Assembly: GCF_900111145.1 (NCBI RefSeq)
Contig: NZ_FOIR01000004.1
Location: 124,001 to 188,000 of the forward strand
Source: Roseivirga pacifica
GTDB taxonomy: Bacteria > Bacteroidota > Bacteroidia > Cytophagales > Cyclobacteriaceae
Direction of reading: 5' to 3'
Length of the DNA: 64,000 nucleotides
Shown piece after piece: positions 8,302 to 17,253 of the stretch. The notes under the pieces were generated by a model that saw only the letters and a program-made list of their open reading frames with translations, ran no database searches and had not been told where the DNA came from. A program made the translations under genes and the position numbers. Every line of letters begins with the position of its first letter. Within the stretch, counting starts at the first letter, position 1.

Positions 8302-9678
8302 GTGGATAAGGAACTAGGCAAAATATTAATTATAGATGATGATGAGGATGTGTTGATAGCAGCAAAACTTTTGCTAAAAAAGCACGCCAAGGAAGTTATA
8401 ATAGAAAAGAACCCTAAGAAGATTCCGTTTTTGATGAACAACGGAACCTACGATGTAATCCTGTTAGACATGAACTTTAGCAAGGATACCACTAGTGGTA
8501 AAGAAGGGTTTTATTGGTTAGAACAAATCTTGGAAGCCGATCCTCAAGCCGTAGTAATTCTAATAACAGCTTTTGGTGATGTTGAAATGGCCGTAAAAGC
8601 ACTGAAAGAAGGTGCCACAGACTTTGTACTAAAGCCATGGCAAAACGAAAAACTACTAGCTACGCTTTCTGCAGCCATCAAACTCAAGCAATCATACAAA
8701 GAGGTAAGCAAGCTAAAAAGCGCTAAAAAACAGCTTGAAGACGATATCAATAAATCGTTTAAAGACATTATTGGCGATAGCCCCGCCATGAAGAATGTGT
8801 TTAGCATTATAGATAAGGTGGCAGGTACCGATGCCAATGTTTTAATTCTAGGAGAGAATGGTACTGGTAAAGAGCTAGTAGCAAGAGCCATTCACCAGCG
8901 GTCGCTGCGCAAAGACAATGTTTTTGTGGGAGTAGATATGGGCGCCATTACCGAAACACTCTTTGAGAGTGAATTATTCGGCCATAAAAAAGGTGCCTTT
9001 ACCGATGCCAAAGAAGACCGTGCCGGTAGGTTCGAAGTGGCCTCTAACGGATCTCTGTTTTTAGATGAAATAGGCAACCTAAGCATGCCCTTGCAATCTA
9101 AGCTACTTACCGCTTTACAAGGCAGGCAAGTAACCCGTATTGGAGCAAATAAGCCAATAGATGTAGACATCCGTTTGATCTGCGCCACCAATATGCCGGT
9201 TTATGAAATGGTTTCTGAAAACACATTCCGCCAAGATTTATTGTACAGAATCAACACAGTAGAAATTCATTTGCCACCGCTTAGAGATAGACAAGGCGAC
9301 ATTGAACTGCTTGCCAGTCACTTTGTAAAAGTTTATTGCGATAAGTACAGAAAACCAACAAAGAAGATTGCTCCTTCCACCATGAAGAAGCTAGAGAAAT
9401 ATGCTTGGCCCGGAAACATCAGAGAACTTCAGCACGCCATAGAACGTGCCATTATCATGAGCGATGGTCAGGCACTAATGCCAGATGACTTTTTCTTTTT
9501 GGTACAAAAAGCTGATGCAAATACCGAGGCTAGCGACAACCTTAACCTTGACGATGTAGAAAAGAATGTAATTCTGAAAGCCATCAACAAACATTCTGGC
9601 AACATAAGTAAGGCAGCCAAAGAGCTGGGCCTTACCCGTGCCTCTCTTTATCGCAGACTAGAAAAACATGGGCTTTAA
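8302..9678 (+). CDS. NtrC-family sigma-54-dependent response regulator
   Basis: 458 residues from a GTG start. The receiver domain (1-125) has acidic residues IDDDED, phospho-acceptor Asp56 in LLDMNF, and conserved TAFGD and LKPW. The AAA+ domain has Walker A GENGTGKE (about 184-191), Walker B LFLDEIGNL and arginine finger FRQDLLYRIN. The sigma-54 contact loop reads GAFTDA (about 231-236) rather than GAFTGA. A Fis-type helix-turn-helix ends the protein (SGNISKAAKELGLTRASLYRRLEKHGL). It overlaps the kinase gene by 11 bases. Location opposite the exporter operon suggests it controls envelope transport, but its targets are unknown. Confidence 0.95.
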   Translation: MDKELGKILIIDDDEDVLIAAKLLLKKHAKEVIIEKNPKKIPFLMNNGTYDVILLDMNFSKDTTSGKEGFYWLEQILEADPQAVVILITAFGDVEMAVKALKEGATDFVLKPWQNEKLLATLSAAIKLKQSYKEVSKLKSAKKQLEDDINKSFKDIIGDSPAMKNVFSIIDKVAGTDANVLILGENGTGKELVARAIHQRSLRKDNVFVGVDMGAITETLFESELFGHKKGAFTDAKEDRAGRFEVASNGSLFLDEIGNLSMPLQSKLLTALQGRQVTRIGANKPIDVDIRLICATNMPVYEMVSENTFRQDLLYRINTVEIHLPPLRDRQGDIELLASHFVKVYCDKYRKPTKKIAPSTMKKLEKYAWPGNIRELQHAIERAIIMSDGQALMPDDFFFLVQKADANTEASDNLNLDDVEKNVILKAINKHSGNISKAAKELGLTRASLYRRLEKHGL

Positions 9679-11017
9679 GAATCTTCGCCTCAACATTGTA
9701 CTTCGGGTAATTGGGCTTACCGTTTCAATAATTGCGCTGGCATATGTTATCTATTCCAGCAGCAATCAGGTAAACATTGTATTTCTGGGCATCCTGATTG
9801 TTGTTCAGCTGGCATTGCTGCTGCGTGTGCTCGACAAATCGAACCGCGAGATAGCCAATTTCCTCAGTTCAATCCGCTATGATGATTTCACGACCACCTA
9901 CCCTACCTCGGGCAGAGGTAAATCCATGAATGAACTCTATAATGAGTTTAACAATGTGATTAGAAAGTTTCGTGAAATCCGTGCCGAAAAGGAGGCTAAT
10001 TATCATTACTTCCGCACCATTGTTCAGCACGTAGGCATTGGCTTGGTTACGTTTAATAAGCTCGGAGACATCCAGATTATTAACAGCGCAGCCAAAAAAC
10101 TCATTGGTATAGAAAACATCAACAATATTTTTGAGCTGAGTAAAGTCAGCCCAAAGCTGGTAGAATCGCTGGTAAAGCTCAAAACAGGCGGTAGCGATTT
10201 GGTCGAGATTTCGGTAGAAGGCAGCCGCATTCAGCTGTCCATCTATGTAATTGAACTGGTGCTTCGTGGCGAAGAATTCAAGCTCGTTTCCATTCAAAAC
10301 ATTCAAAGCGAATTGGAAGAGAAGGAAATGGAAGCCTGGCAAAACCTGATCCGCGTGCTTACCCATGAAATAATGAATTCGGTTACACCAATTTCATCCC
10401 TAGCCTCTACTGTAGAGGCCAATTTGGTTGATAACGTAGAAGATGATGTACCGATTGAAAAAGACGAGCTGGAAGATATCTATTTGGCACTTCAGACCAT
10501 TAAGAGACGTAGCGCTGGCTTGATTAGATTCGTTTCTGATTTCAGAAACCTCACTAGGATTCCTGAACCTAAACTGCAGGAAATTGAAGTAGCAAAAGTA
10601 ATGGACCACATGAAGGTGCTGTTAAAGCACGACATGGACATTCGTGGCATAAATGTTTCGCTAAAAATCACACCAGAAAACCTGAAACTAAATATCGATA
10701 AGGAATTAATAGATCAGGTACTCATTAACATTCTGCAAAACGCCATACATGCGCTTGAAGAAAACGAAGGTGAAAAACACCTAATTGTTAATGCATTTTT
10801 GAACGAATTCGATCGCCCAACCATTACCATTAGAGACAACGGTTCGGGCATTGATGAGGAAGCACTGACCAAGATTTTCATCCCTTTCTTTACCACAAAA
10901 AAGCAAGGATCGGGTATTGGGCTAAGCCTTTCTAAACAAATTATGCGTAAGCACAGAGGCGCTATTAGTGTTAAATCTGTGATTAATGAAGGAACCGAAT
11001 TTACCCTAAGATTTTAG
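9668..11017 (+). CDS. NtrY-like sensor histidine kinase
   Basis: 449 residues. Two membrane segments near the N-terminus (about 10-30 and 33-50) have almost no periplasmic loop, so it probably senses a membrane or cytoplasmic signal. A HAMP-like linker and a PAS domain (about 120-215) follow. The H-box is LTHEIMNSVTPISSLAS; the ATPase domain has N-box LINILQNAIHAL, G1 DNGSGID and G2 GSGIGLSLSKQIM. It starts inside the last codons of the regulator gene, so the two form one translationally coupled pair. Confidence 0.93.
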   Translation: MGFKNLRLNIVLRVIGLTVSIIALAYVIYSSSNQVNIVFLGILIVVQLALLLRVLDKSNREIANFLSSIRYDDFTTTYPTSGRGKSMNELYNEFNNVIRKFREIRAEKEANYHYFRTIVQHVGIGLVTFNKLGDIQIINSAAKKLIGIENINNIFELSKVSPKLVESLVKLKTGGSDLVEISVEGSRIQLSIYVIELVLRGEEFKLVSIQNIQSELEEKEMEAWQNLIRVLTHEIMNSVTPISSLASTVEANLVDNVEDDVPIEKDELEDIYLALQTIKRRSAGLIRFVSDFRNLTRIPEPKLQEIEVAKVMDHMKVLLKHDMDIRGINVSLKITPENLKLNIDKELIDQVLINILQNAIHALEENEGEKHLIVNAFLNEFDRPTITIRDNGSGIDEEALTKIFIPFFTTKKQGSGIGLSLSKQIMRKHRGAISVKSVINEGTEFTLRF

Positions 11018-11069
11018 AAATTTTCAGGAAATAAACTATCTTCCAAAAACCATCTAATTCATATTTATT

Positions 11070-11306
11070 ATGAGCGAAATCCAAGAGCAAATCACAAACA
11101 TTTTGGTTGAAAAAATTGGAATTGCACGCACAGAAGCCACACTAGATGCAAACTTTATAAAAGACCTCGGAATAGACTCGTTGGACTACGCAGAAATTGT
11201 GATGGAATTCGAACAAACCTTCGACATTCGCATACCCGACAACGATGCCGAGCGCCTTCAAACCCTTGGGCAGGCAGTGGAATACATTACCGAGAAAACC
11301 AGCTAG
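11070..11306 (+). CDS. Acyl carrier protein
   Basis: A 78-residue acidic protein of the ACP family. The phosphopantetheine-attachment motif is GIDSLDYAE, with the serine in DSL, followed by the typical helix IVMEFEQTFDIRIPDNDAE. It lies 52 bases after the kinase gene. No fatty-acid synthase gene is adjacent, so it may be a specialised second ACP rather than the central AcpP; sequence alone does not decide. Confidence 0.9.
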   Translation: MSEIQEQITNILVEKIGIARTEATLDANFIKDLGIDSLDYAEIVMEFEQTFDIRIPDNDAERLQTLGQAVEYITEKTS

Positions 11307-11389
11307 ACCTTCAAGTATTACTTTAAGGTTAACTACTGACAATCAAAGCTTTCGAATAGTAGCATTCGCATAAAACAGCGGTCATTATT

Positions 11390-11423
11390 GGGTTAAACGC
11401 CAAAAGTATATTGTGCTTAACCC
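11390..11423. repeat. Inverted repeat upstream of the phosphatase gene
   Basis: GGGTTAA (11390-11396) and TTAACCC (11417-11423) form a 7-base dyad with a 20-base spacer, 21 bases before the GTG start at 11445. It could be an operator or a chance dyad; nothing around it decides. Confidence 0.25.
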
Positions 11424-11444
11424 TTACCCCCAAATACCCAGACC

Positions 11445-12287
11445 GTGAAAAATGAGTGCAAAACTATCGTTATATCGGACGTACACCTCGGAACCAAAGG
11501 TTCTAAGGCAAAAGAGCTCGTGCGATTTCTTAAGCAGTACAAGTGCAAAAACCTTATTCTTAATGGCGACATCATTGATGGTTGGCAGCTGAGAAAGTCT
11601 GGCAAATGGAAGCGTAAACACACACGATTCTTTACGCGCATTCTAAAAATGATTGAGGATGAAGGCACAAAAGTGACCTACATTCGTGGCAATCATGACG
11701 ATTTCTTAGATCAGATCTTACCATTTAAAATGGGTAACCTGAACATTGCCCGCGACATGACCTACGAGTCGAATGGCAAGAAATACTACATCGTTCACGG
11801 AGATATATTCGATTCAATCACCTCTCAGTTTAAGTGGATTGCCAAATTAGGAGACATTGGCTACACCTTCTTGCTTTGGCTAAACCGCCAATACAATTAC
11901 CGCAGGCTTAAAAAGGGACTACCCTATTACTCTCTTTCGCAAAAGATTAAGGGTAAGGTAAAACGTGCCGTAAAATACATTGATGATTACGAGAGCCAGC
12001 TGGCCTCCATGGCACGCTACAAAGGCTGCGATGGCATTATTTGTGGCCACATTCACCAACCTGCCAATAAGCAGATTGATGGAGTGCACTACCTCAACTC
12101 AGGCGACTGGGTAGAATCTATGACCGCCCTAATTGAGGACAAAAATGGAGAATGGAGCCTTGTTTACTACTCTGACTCTGATCAGAAAAAAGAAAAAGAC
12201 AAGAAGGACAATGAGGACGATAAAACCATTGACCTGAAAGACTACTTTCAAAAAACCAACTTTTCACCAAACACAGAAGTAGGCTAA
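11445..12287 (+). CDS. LpxH-like metallophosphoesterase (second paralogue)
   Basis: 280 residues from a GTG start. Motifs are VISDVHLGTKG, NGDIIDGW, RGNHDDF, VHGDIFD and CGHIHQPA, all of the UDP-2,3-diacylglucosamine diphosphatase superfamily (COG2908). A positively charged middle part (YRRLKKGLPYYSLSQKIKGKVKRAVKY) may contact membrane lipid, and the C-terminus is highly charged (DQKKEKDKKDNEDDKT). Five bases separate it from a glycosyltransferase gene, which suggests a joint role in modifying a lipid or sugar diphosphate. The substrate is not proven. Confidence 0.85.
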   Translation: MKNECKTIVISDVHLGTKGSKAKELVRFLKQYKCKNLILNGDIIDGWQLRKSGKWKRKHTRFFTRILKMIEDEGTKVTYIRGNHDDFLDQILPFKMGNLNIARDMTYESNGKKYYIVHGDIFDSITSQFKWIAKLGDIGYTFLLWLNRQYNYRRLKKGLPYYSLSQKIKGKVKRAVKYIDDYESQLASMARYKGCDGIICGHIHQPANKQIDGVHYLNSGDWVESMTALIEDKNGEWSLVYYSDSDQKKEKDKKDNEDDKTIDLKDYFQKTNFSPNTEVG

Positions 12288-12292
12288 CGCTT

Positions 12293-13498
12293 ATGAAAAT
12301 CATGTTCATTATTCAAGGCGAGGGTCGTGGCCACATGACACAAGCCATGGCTTTAGAGCAAATGCTAAAATCAGCAGGCCACACCGTGTGTGCCATGGTT
12401 ATTGGCTCGAGCAAACGCAGAGAAATACCTGCCTATTTCAAGCAAAAAACCACTGCTCCTATTCATCCAGTAGAAAGCCCCAACTTCTTTTTTGACGCAG
12501 AAAACAAGTCGATCAATCTATGGAAGACCTTCTACAGAAACTTTTTGAAACTGCCTGTCTTTGCTCGTGAAGTAGGTAGAATCAACAAATTGGTAAAAAC
12601 ACATAAGCCTGACGCTATCATTAACTTTTATGATATGCTCGGAGGTTTCTATTTTCTGTTTGCCAACCCCGATGCTAAACGCATAGTGGTGGCGCACCAA
12701 TACTTGGCCAGCCACCCTAGCTTCCCTTTCGCAAAAGCCAATAAATGGCAAAAACGCATGTTTTTGCTCAACAACTTTCTTACCTCAATGAATAGCCATA
12801 AAAAACTGGCGCTTTCATTCGACTATTTAACTTCACATCAAAAAGACCTGAGCGTTGTCCCCCCCCTTTTGCGAAGCGAGATAAAAAACTTAGCACCTAC
12901 CTCTGAAGGACATATTTTAGCCTATGTTGTAAACAAAGGCTATGGTGATGAAATTCTGAAATGGCATGAGCAGAATAAGAAGATTAAGATCCACTGCTTT
13001 TGGGACAACAAGGAACACCCAGACGAATGGTCGCCTAGAAAAAACATTACTTTCCACCACCTAAACGACCAGAAGTTTTTAACCTACATGGCCAGCTGCT
13101 CGGGTTACCTATCCACTGCCGGATTCGAATCGATTTGCGAAGCCATGTACCTAGGCAAACCCATTATGATGGTGCCGGTAAAAGGGCAATACGAGCAAGC
13201 CTGCAATGCATTGGATGCTGAGCGCGTGGGGGCAGGAATAGCCGCCAAAAAGTTTAAGCTTGGCAAACTGTTAACCCTTATAACCAAGCACAGCGCTTAC
13301 AAAACGGATCAATTTCATAATTGGCTGCATATGGCAAAGCCAATGCACATTAAAGAAATTGAAGCCTTTGTACCCGAGCAAAGTAAAAGACGGGTGACCT
13401 TTTTTAGAACACCATTTTGGAAGTCCATTAAAAGAAAATTAAACCCTCAGACGCTTTTCCAGTCACCTGAGCTTGATTATCAGCAGCCAGCACAGTAG
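12293..13498 (+). CDS. GT-B fold glycosyltransferase (MJ1255/family 28-like)
   Basis: 401 residues. The N-terminal GEGRGHMTQAMALEQML is the nucleotide-fold loop of family-28/MGT-type enzymes. The C-terminal half has SGYLSTAGFESICEAMYLGKPIMMVPVKGQYEQACNA, the sugar-nucleotide binding signature. It is linked to the LpxH-like gene just upstream. The acceptor could be a membrane lipid, but this is inferred from the neighbour. The last 71 bases overlap the convergent DUF429 gene; the proline- and glutamine-rich tail encoded there may be dispensable. Confidence 0.8.
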   Translation: MKIMFIIQGEGRGHMTQAMALEQMLKSAGHTVCAMVIGSSKRREIPAYFKQKTTAPIHPVESPNFFFDAENKSINLWKTFYRNFLKLPVFAREVGRINKLVKTHKPDAIINFYDMLGGFYFLFANPDAKRIVVAHQYLASHPSFPFAKANKWQKRMFLLNNFLTSMNSHKKLALSFDYLTSHQKDLSVVPPLLRSEIKNLAPTSEGHILAYVVNKGYGDEILKWHEQNKKIKIHCFWDNKEHPDEWSPRKNITFHHLNDQKFLTYMASCSGYLSTAGFESICEAMYLGKPIMMVPVKGQYEQACNALDAERVGAGIAAKKFKLGKLLTLITKHSAYKTDQFHNWLHMAKPMHIKEIEAFVPEQSKRRVTFFRTPFWKSIKRKLNPQTLFQSPELDYQQPAQ

Positions 13499-14009
13499 TG
13501 TGCAAAGCCAAAACAGCATCCATTTCATGGCTATTCTTGGGTTCATCAAAGCTATTGAAGCTTAAAACAGGCTGTAGGATCTGGAGCATTTGCACGTAGT
13601 CAGCTTCTTTCTTTTTATAATTGAACTGTTCAAGGTGAAGTCTTTTTGCTGTTGAGGCCGGATAAACCTCAATAAGTTTAACCCCTTCACCTTCCAACGC
13701 TGCTTTCAGCTTGATGGCGCGTGCCGTTAACCCACCCAAAAACATAGGCGACATGGCTCTTAATTCCTTATCACAAGCCCTATAGAAGTACTCCTTAGAT
13801 TCTCTACCAGAATAAACCTCTGGCAATGAAAGTGGTGCATCAATACCGGCAAGGTTAACTTTATTTGCATGCAAAGTCTTAGAAATAAAGGCATCAGCAT
13901 CTCTATTCTTCAATGCACTAAACAAGTGTAAATGCCCATTAACCACAATGGCAATAGCAGTTGTGCCAGCCATTTTGCTGCCGTAATCAATTCCCGCAAT
14001 CACATTCAC
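13428..14009 (-). CDS. DUF429 family protein (RNase H-like fold)
   Basis: 193 residues. The start MNVIAGIDYGSKMAGTTAIAI has the strand-Asp-Gly/Ser motif of RNase H-like folds, followed by LAGIDAPLSLP and VYPAS, both typical of DUF429. The family is predicted to be nuclease-like, but no activity is established. The stop lies 71 bases inside the 3' end of the glycosyltransferase gene, a long tail-to-tail overlap. It is divergent from thioredoxin, with 107 bases between the starts. Confidence 0.8.
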   Translation of the reverse strand: MNVIAGIDYGSKMAGTTAIAIVVNGHLHLFSALKNRDADAFISKTLHANKVNLAGIDAPLSLPEVYSGRESKEYFYRACDKELRAMSPMFLGGLTARAIKLKAALEGEGVKLIEVYPASTAKRLHLEQFNYKKKEADYVQMLQILQPVLSFNSFDEPKNSHEMDAVLALHTTVLAADNQAQVTGKASEGLIFF

Positions 14010-14116
14010 TTGTTTTACCTGTTAATGTTCTTTGTTTTGTAATCCAGCTTACCTTTCTAGCTCCCTAATGGAACTGATACGACAGCAGACTGTTTAATGG
14101 CTTAAACCTAATAGAA

Positions 14117-14476
14117 ATGGCAACAAAGAAATTAACATTAGAAGATTTTAAGAATAACGTATTTGACTACGAAAACGAGAAAGAGTGGAAATTTAGGGGT
14201 GATAAGCCTGCTATAATTGACTTTTATGCCGACTGGTGTGGGCCATGCCAAATGGTAGCTCCTATTTTCGAAGAACTCTCTAATGAATATCCAGATATTG
14301 ACATTTACAAAGTTGACACCGAGGCCGAAACAAAGCTTAGTGGTATGTTTGGCATTCGCTCTATCCCAAGCATTTTGTTTATTCCAATGAACAAACAACC
14401 GATGATGCAAGCCGGTGCCCTACCTAAAAGTGCTTTAGAAGATGTGATTAAAACCGAGCTATTGATTTCGGAATAA
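14117..14476 (+). CDS. Thioredoxin
   Basis: A 119-residue single-domain thioredoxin with the redox motif in FYADWCGPCQMVAP, the conserved cis-proline in IRSIPSILFI and the GALPK turn. There is no signal peptide, so it is cytoplasmic. It has an extra N-terminal helix region (KLTLEDFKNNVFDYENEKEW). The downstream genes are a TlpA-like lipoprotein and MsrB-MsrA, both thiol-redox functions; methionine sulfoxide reductases depend on thioredoxin. Confidence 0.93.
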   Translation: MATKKLTLEDFKNNVFDYENEKEWKFRGDKPAIIDFYADWCGPCQMVAPIFEELSNEYPDIDIYKVDTEAETKLSGMFGIRSIPSILFIPMNKQPMMQAGALPKSALEDVIKTELLISE

Positions 14477-14510
14477 GAGACTTACAACATCAAAAACATT
14501 ATATTAAGGA

Positions 14511-16091
14511 ATGAAACACACATCATTCCTTTTTTTGTGCCTCATTATTTTGAGTTGCTCAAAAGAAAGCACCAAAGAAAAACTACCCGAAGAAAAACCC
14601 AATCAGGTTGTCCTGATTTTTAAGAACCCTCACTCGCATAATTCATTTAAACTTAAGAACGGTTCCTCCACTTATAAGCCATTAGCTAAAAATGGGAAAG
14701 AGATTACTGCTATTGATACTAACTCCGTACTTGAAAGGTATCGCTTTGAGATTGGAGCTGAATCCGATACAGTTATAATACCCACCAAACTAGAAGTACT
14801 CGAGGTTAAACTACTCTACAATGCCCTTGACAGACTTACCTACTTTTTTGCAAAAGGTGATACCGTAATTATAGAATACGATGGGAATAAACCACATGCC
14901 ACAATTCTTAATCGCAATACGAATAATAGCTTAGTTAATATTGAAATGAAAGTTCGAGACAGTCTTTTCAACTCAACTTTCCCTCCAAGTGTTGAAATTT
15001 CAAATTTTATGCTAATGCATACGGAATGGTTAGAATTAGAAAGTCCAAAGCCTTCCTTTCAAGAATACGAGAAAACCTATCAAAAGAAGAAAACCCAAGA
15101 TGTGGATAGAGAATTCATGTTCCTGATTAACAACTTCAATAACTCACAGGTTTATTCAAAAACCGACAGTCTTATCAAACAAGCTGCGCTTTCAGAGTTA
15201 TACTGGAAAGCCAAAAATTATCTAAAATCTATCGAAACAATCGGCCAACTGGAACAAAGCACCCCTATCAAACAGTTCGTATCAACTTTTGAAAACAACC
15301 TAAAGCAGAAAACTAATGAGATAGATTGGATCGAAAGATCAATGGCATATCAAGGAATTTTGCATTCAAGTGTATTTTCAGAATTCGACTATGAAATGAT
15401 TGAACGTAATGGTAAAGGAGGAGGTTCTAGAACGCCTAACTATATAGCATTATACGACTCAGTAGGTAAGTCGACACTCTATTCTGAAAAAGAAAAAAAG
15501 AACTTACAATTTAACTTATTAGAGCAAATTTTAATGAACGGTAACACCTTTACAATAGAAGACAGACTCAGGTACTTAACCAAATTTAGAAATGCTTTTT
15601 CAGATGATGCTTTAACCAACAAGCTAATTTCTAAATACAACATTAAATTTGAAATAGACGATGCGCTAGAGTTAATAGACACCAAGGGAAACAAACTCAA
15701 CTTAAAAGAACTTATTGCCCAGCACAACGGAAAAGCAATATACCTTGATTTCTGGGCGAGTTGGTGTGTCCCATGTATCAAAGAAATGCCAAGCTCCCAA
15801 TCTCTACAAAAAACACTTGCAGACCAAAACATTGAATTCATCTACTTATCTACCGACCGAAAAGAAAAACCATGGTCAGAAGCCATTGCCAAACACCAAT
15901 TAAACACTGGACTGCATTACAGAATAACGAATGCCGATAACTCCAAAACCATGGAAGAACTGGCTGTTCAATTTATTCCTCGTTACATGATCTTCGACAA
16001 AAATGGAAAGCTTGTAAATAATGATGCCCCACGACCAAGTGAGCAGGAAAAGTTGATCCAGGAGTTCAATCGATATTTGGGGCAACAGTAA
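14511..16091 (+). CDS. TlpA-like thiol-disulfide lipoprotein
   Basis: 526 residues. The signal sequence MKHTSFLFLCLIILSCSKES ends in lipobox ILSC, so it is a lipoprotein. A long helical N-terminal part (about 30-370), typical of Bacteroidota TlpA/DUF4369-type proteins, precedes a thioredoxin domain with YLDFWASWCVPCIKEMP and cis-proline FIPRYMIF. Such proteins act on periplasmic disulfides, and their substrates are usually unknown. The gene begins 34 bases after thioredoxin and looks more AT-rich than its neighbours. Confidence 0.88.
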   Translation: MKHTSFLFLCLIILSCSKESTKEKLPEEKPNQVVLIFKNPHSHNSFKLKNGSSTYKPLAKNGKEITAIDTNSVLERYRFEIGAESDTVIIPTKLEVLEVKLLYNALDRLTYFFAKGDTVIIEYDGNKPHATILNRNTNNSLVNIEMKVRDSLFNSTFPPSVEISNFMLMHTEWLELESPKPSFQEYEKTYQKKKTQDVDREFMFLINNFNNSQVYSKTDSLIKQAALSELYWKAKNYLKSIETIGQLEQSTPIKQFVSTFENNLKQKTNEIDWIERSMAYQGILHSSVFSEFDYEMIERNGKGGGSRTPNYIALYDSVGKSTLYSEKEKKNLQFNLLEQILMNGNTFTIEDRLRYLTKFRNAFSDDALTNKLISKYNIKFEIDDALELIDTKGNKLNLKELIAQHNGKAIYLDFWASWCVPCIKEMPSSQSLQKTLADQNIEFIYLSTDRKEKPWSEAIAKHQLNTGLHYRITNADNSKTMEELAVQFIPRYMIFDKNGKLVNNDAPRPSEQEKLIQEFNRYLGQQ

Positions 16092-16140
16092 ACTTTCTAC
16101 TTATTAGCTGTGTTGCTAAAAACACATTAATATTGCCCTT

Positions 16141-17130
16141 ATGCTAACTTGGATTGACGTAATAAAATTCACCAACAATGGTAACCCAGCTCCAGACCGA
16201 AGAGTAGAAAAATCTGAGGAAGAATGGAGAGAAATACTCACACCTGGTCAGTTTCAGGTTGCCCGATTAAAGGGAACCGAAAGAGCTGGAACTGGTGAAT
16301 TTTGCGAACGTCATGAGCCGGGGCTTTACGGCTGTGTTTGCTGTGGCACCCCCCTTTTCGATTCACGCGTAAAATTTGAGTCGGGTACGGGATGGCCGAG
16401 CTTCACCCAACCAGTTAAGCAAAATGCTATTAAGTACGAAAAAGACACCAGCTATGGTATGGTGCGCGTAGAGGTAATGTGCAATGTGTGCGATGCACAC
16501 CAAGGGCACGTTTTTCCCGATGGGCCTGAGCCAAGCGGCCTACGATACTGCGTTAACTCAGCTTCCATGCAATTGCTCGAAACAGAGCGTAAAGAAGCTA
16601 CACTTGTACTAGGTGGTGGCTGCTTTTGGTGTACCGAAGCTGTTTTTCAACGTGTTAAAGGTGTGAAGTCAGTAGTCTCTGGCTACGCTGGCGGTATGAT
16701 TAAAAACCCAACTTATCGTGAAATAACGACAGGAAGGACTGGCCATGCCGAGGTAATCAAAATTACCTACGATAAAGATCAGGTCGGCCTTGCCGATCTG
16801 CTACGCATATTCTTTACAACACACGACCCAACAACACTTAACCGACAAGGTTACGATGTTGGTACGCAGTATAGGTCAGTCATTTTCTATCAAGACGAGC
16901 AAGAGCAAGCTATAGCTGCCCAAGTAATGGATGAAATGGCACAATATTTTGACGACCCAATTGTAACAGAGCTAAGCCAATTTATGGCATTTTATGAGGC
17001 GGAAGATTATCATAAAGACTATTACAACCAAAATGAAAATGCGCCATACTGCACAGCCATTATCTCTCCTAAAATCCAAAAGTTAAAAGCACAGTTCACG
17101 GGGTTACTTAAGCCAGAAGTAGAGCGCTAA
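16141..17130 (+). CDS. msrBA: Bifunctional methionine sulfoxide reductase MsrB-MsrA
   Basis: 329 residues with MsrB first. The MsrB part (about 15-145) has zinc cysteines in CVCCGTPLF and CNVCDAHQGHVF and the catalytic cysteine in RYCVNSAS. The MsrA part (about 155-315) has GGGCFWCTEAVFQ and GYAGG, and ends YCTAIISPKI. MsrB reduces the R- and MsrA the S-epimer of methionine sulfoxide. There is no signal peptide, so this is a cytoplasmic repair enzyme, in keeping with the adjacent thioredoxin. The MsrB-MsrA order is the reverse of many proteobacterial fusions. Confidence 0.95.
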   Translation: MLTWIDVIKFTNNGNPAPDRRVEKSEEEWREILTPGQFQVARLKGTERAGTGEFCERHEPGLYGCVCCGTPLFDSRVKFESGTGWPSFTQPVKQNAIKYEKDTSYGMVRVEVMCNVCDAHQGHVFPDGPEPSGLRYCVNSASMQLLETERKEATLVLGGGCFWCTEAVFQRVKGVKSVVSGYAGGMIKNPTYREITTGRTGHAEVIKITYDKDQVGLADLLRIFFTTHDPTTLNRQGYDVGTQYRSVIFYQDEQEQAIAAQVMDEMAQYFDDPIVTELSQFMAFYEAEDYHKDYYNQNENAPYCTAIISPKIQKLKAQFTGLLKPEVER

Positions 17131-17253
17131 AGGCGGAGGTAGTTATCAGTTATCAGAAAGAAGGTAATCAGATTAAATTCTTGAGCTACAATTTTGGGGT
17201 TTGATTTTGCTAACACAAAGCATCAGTTTAAAACATGCTAGTAGCAAAAGAAG

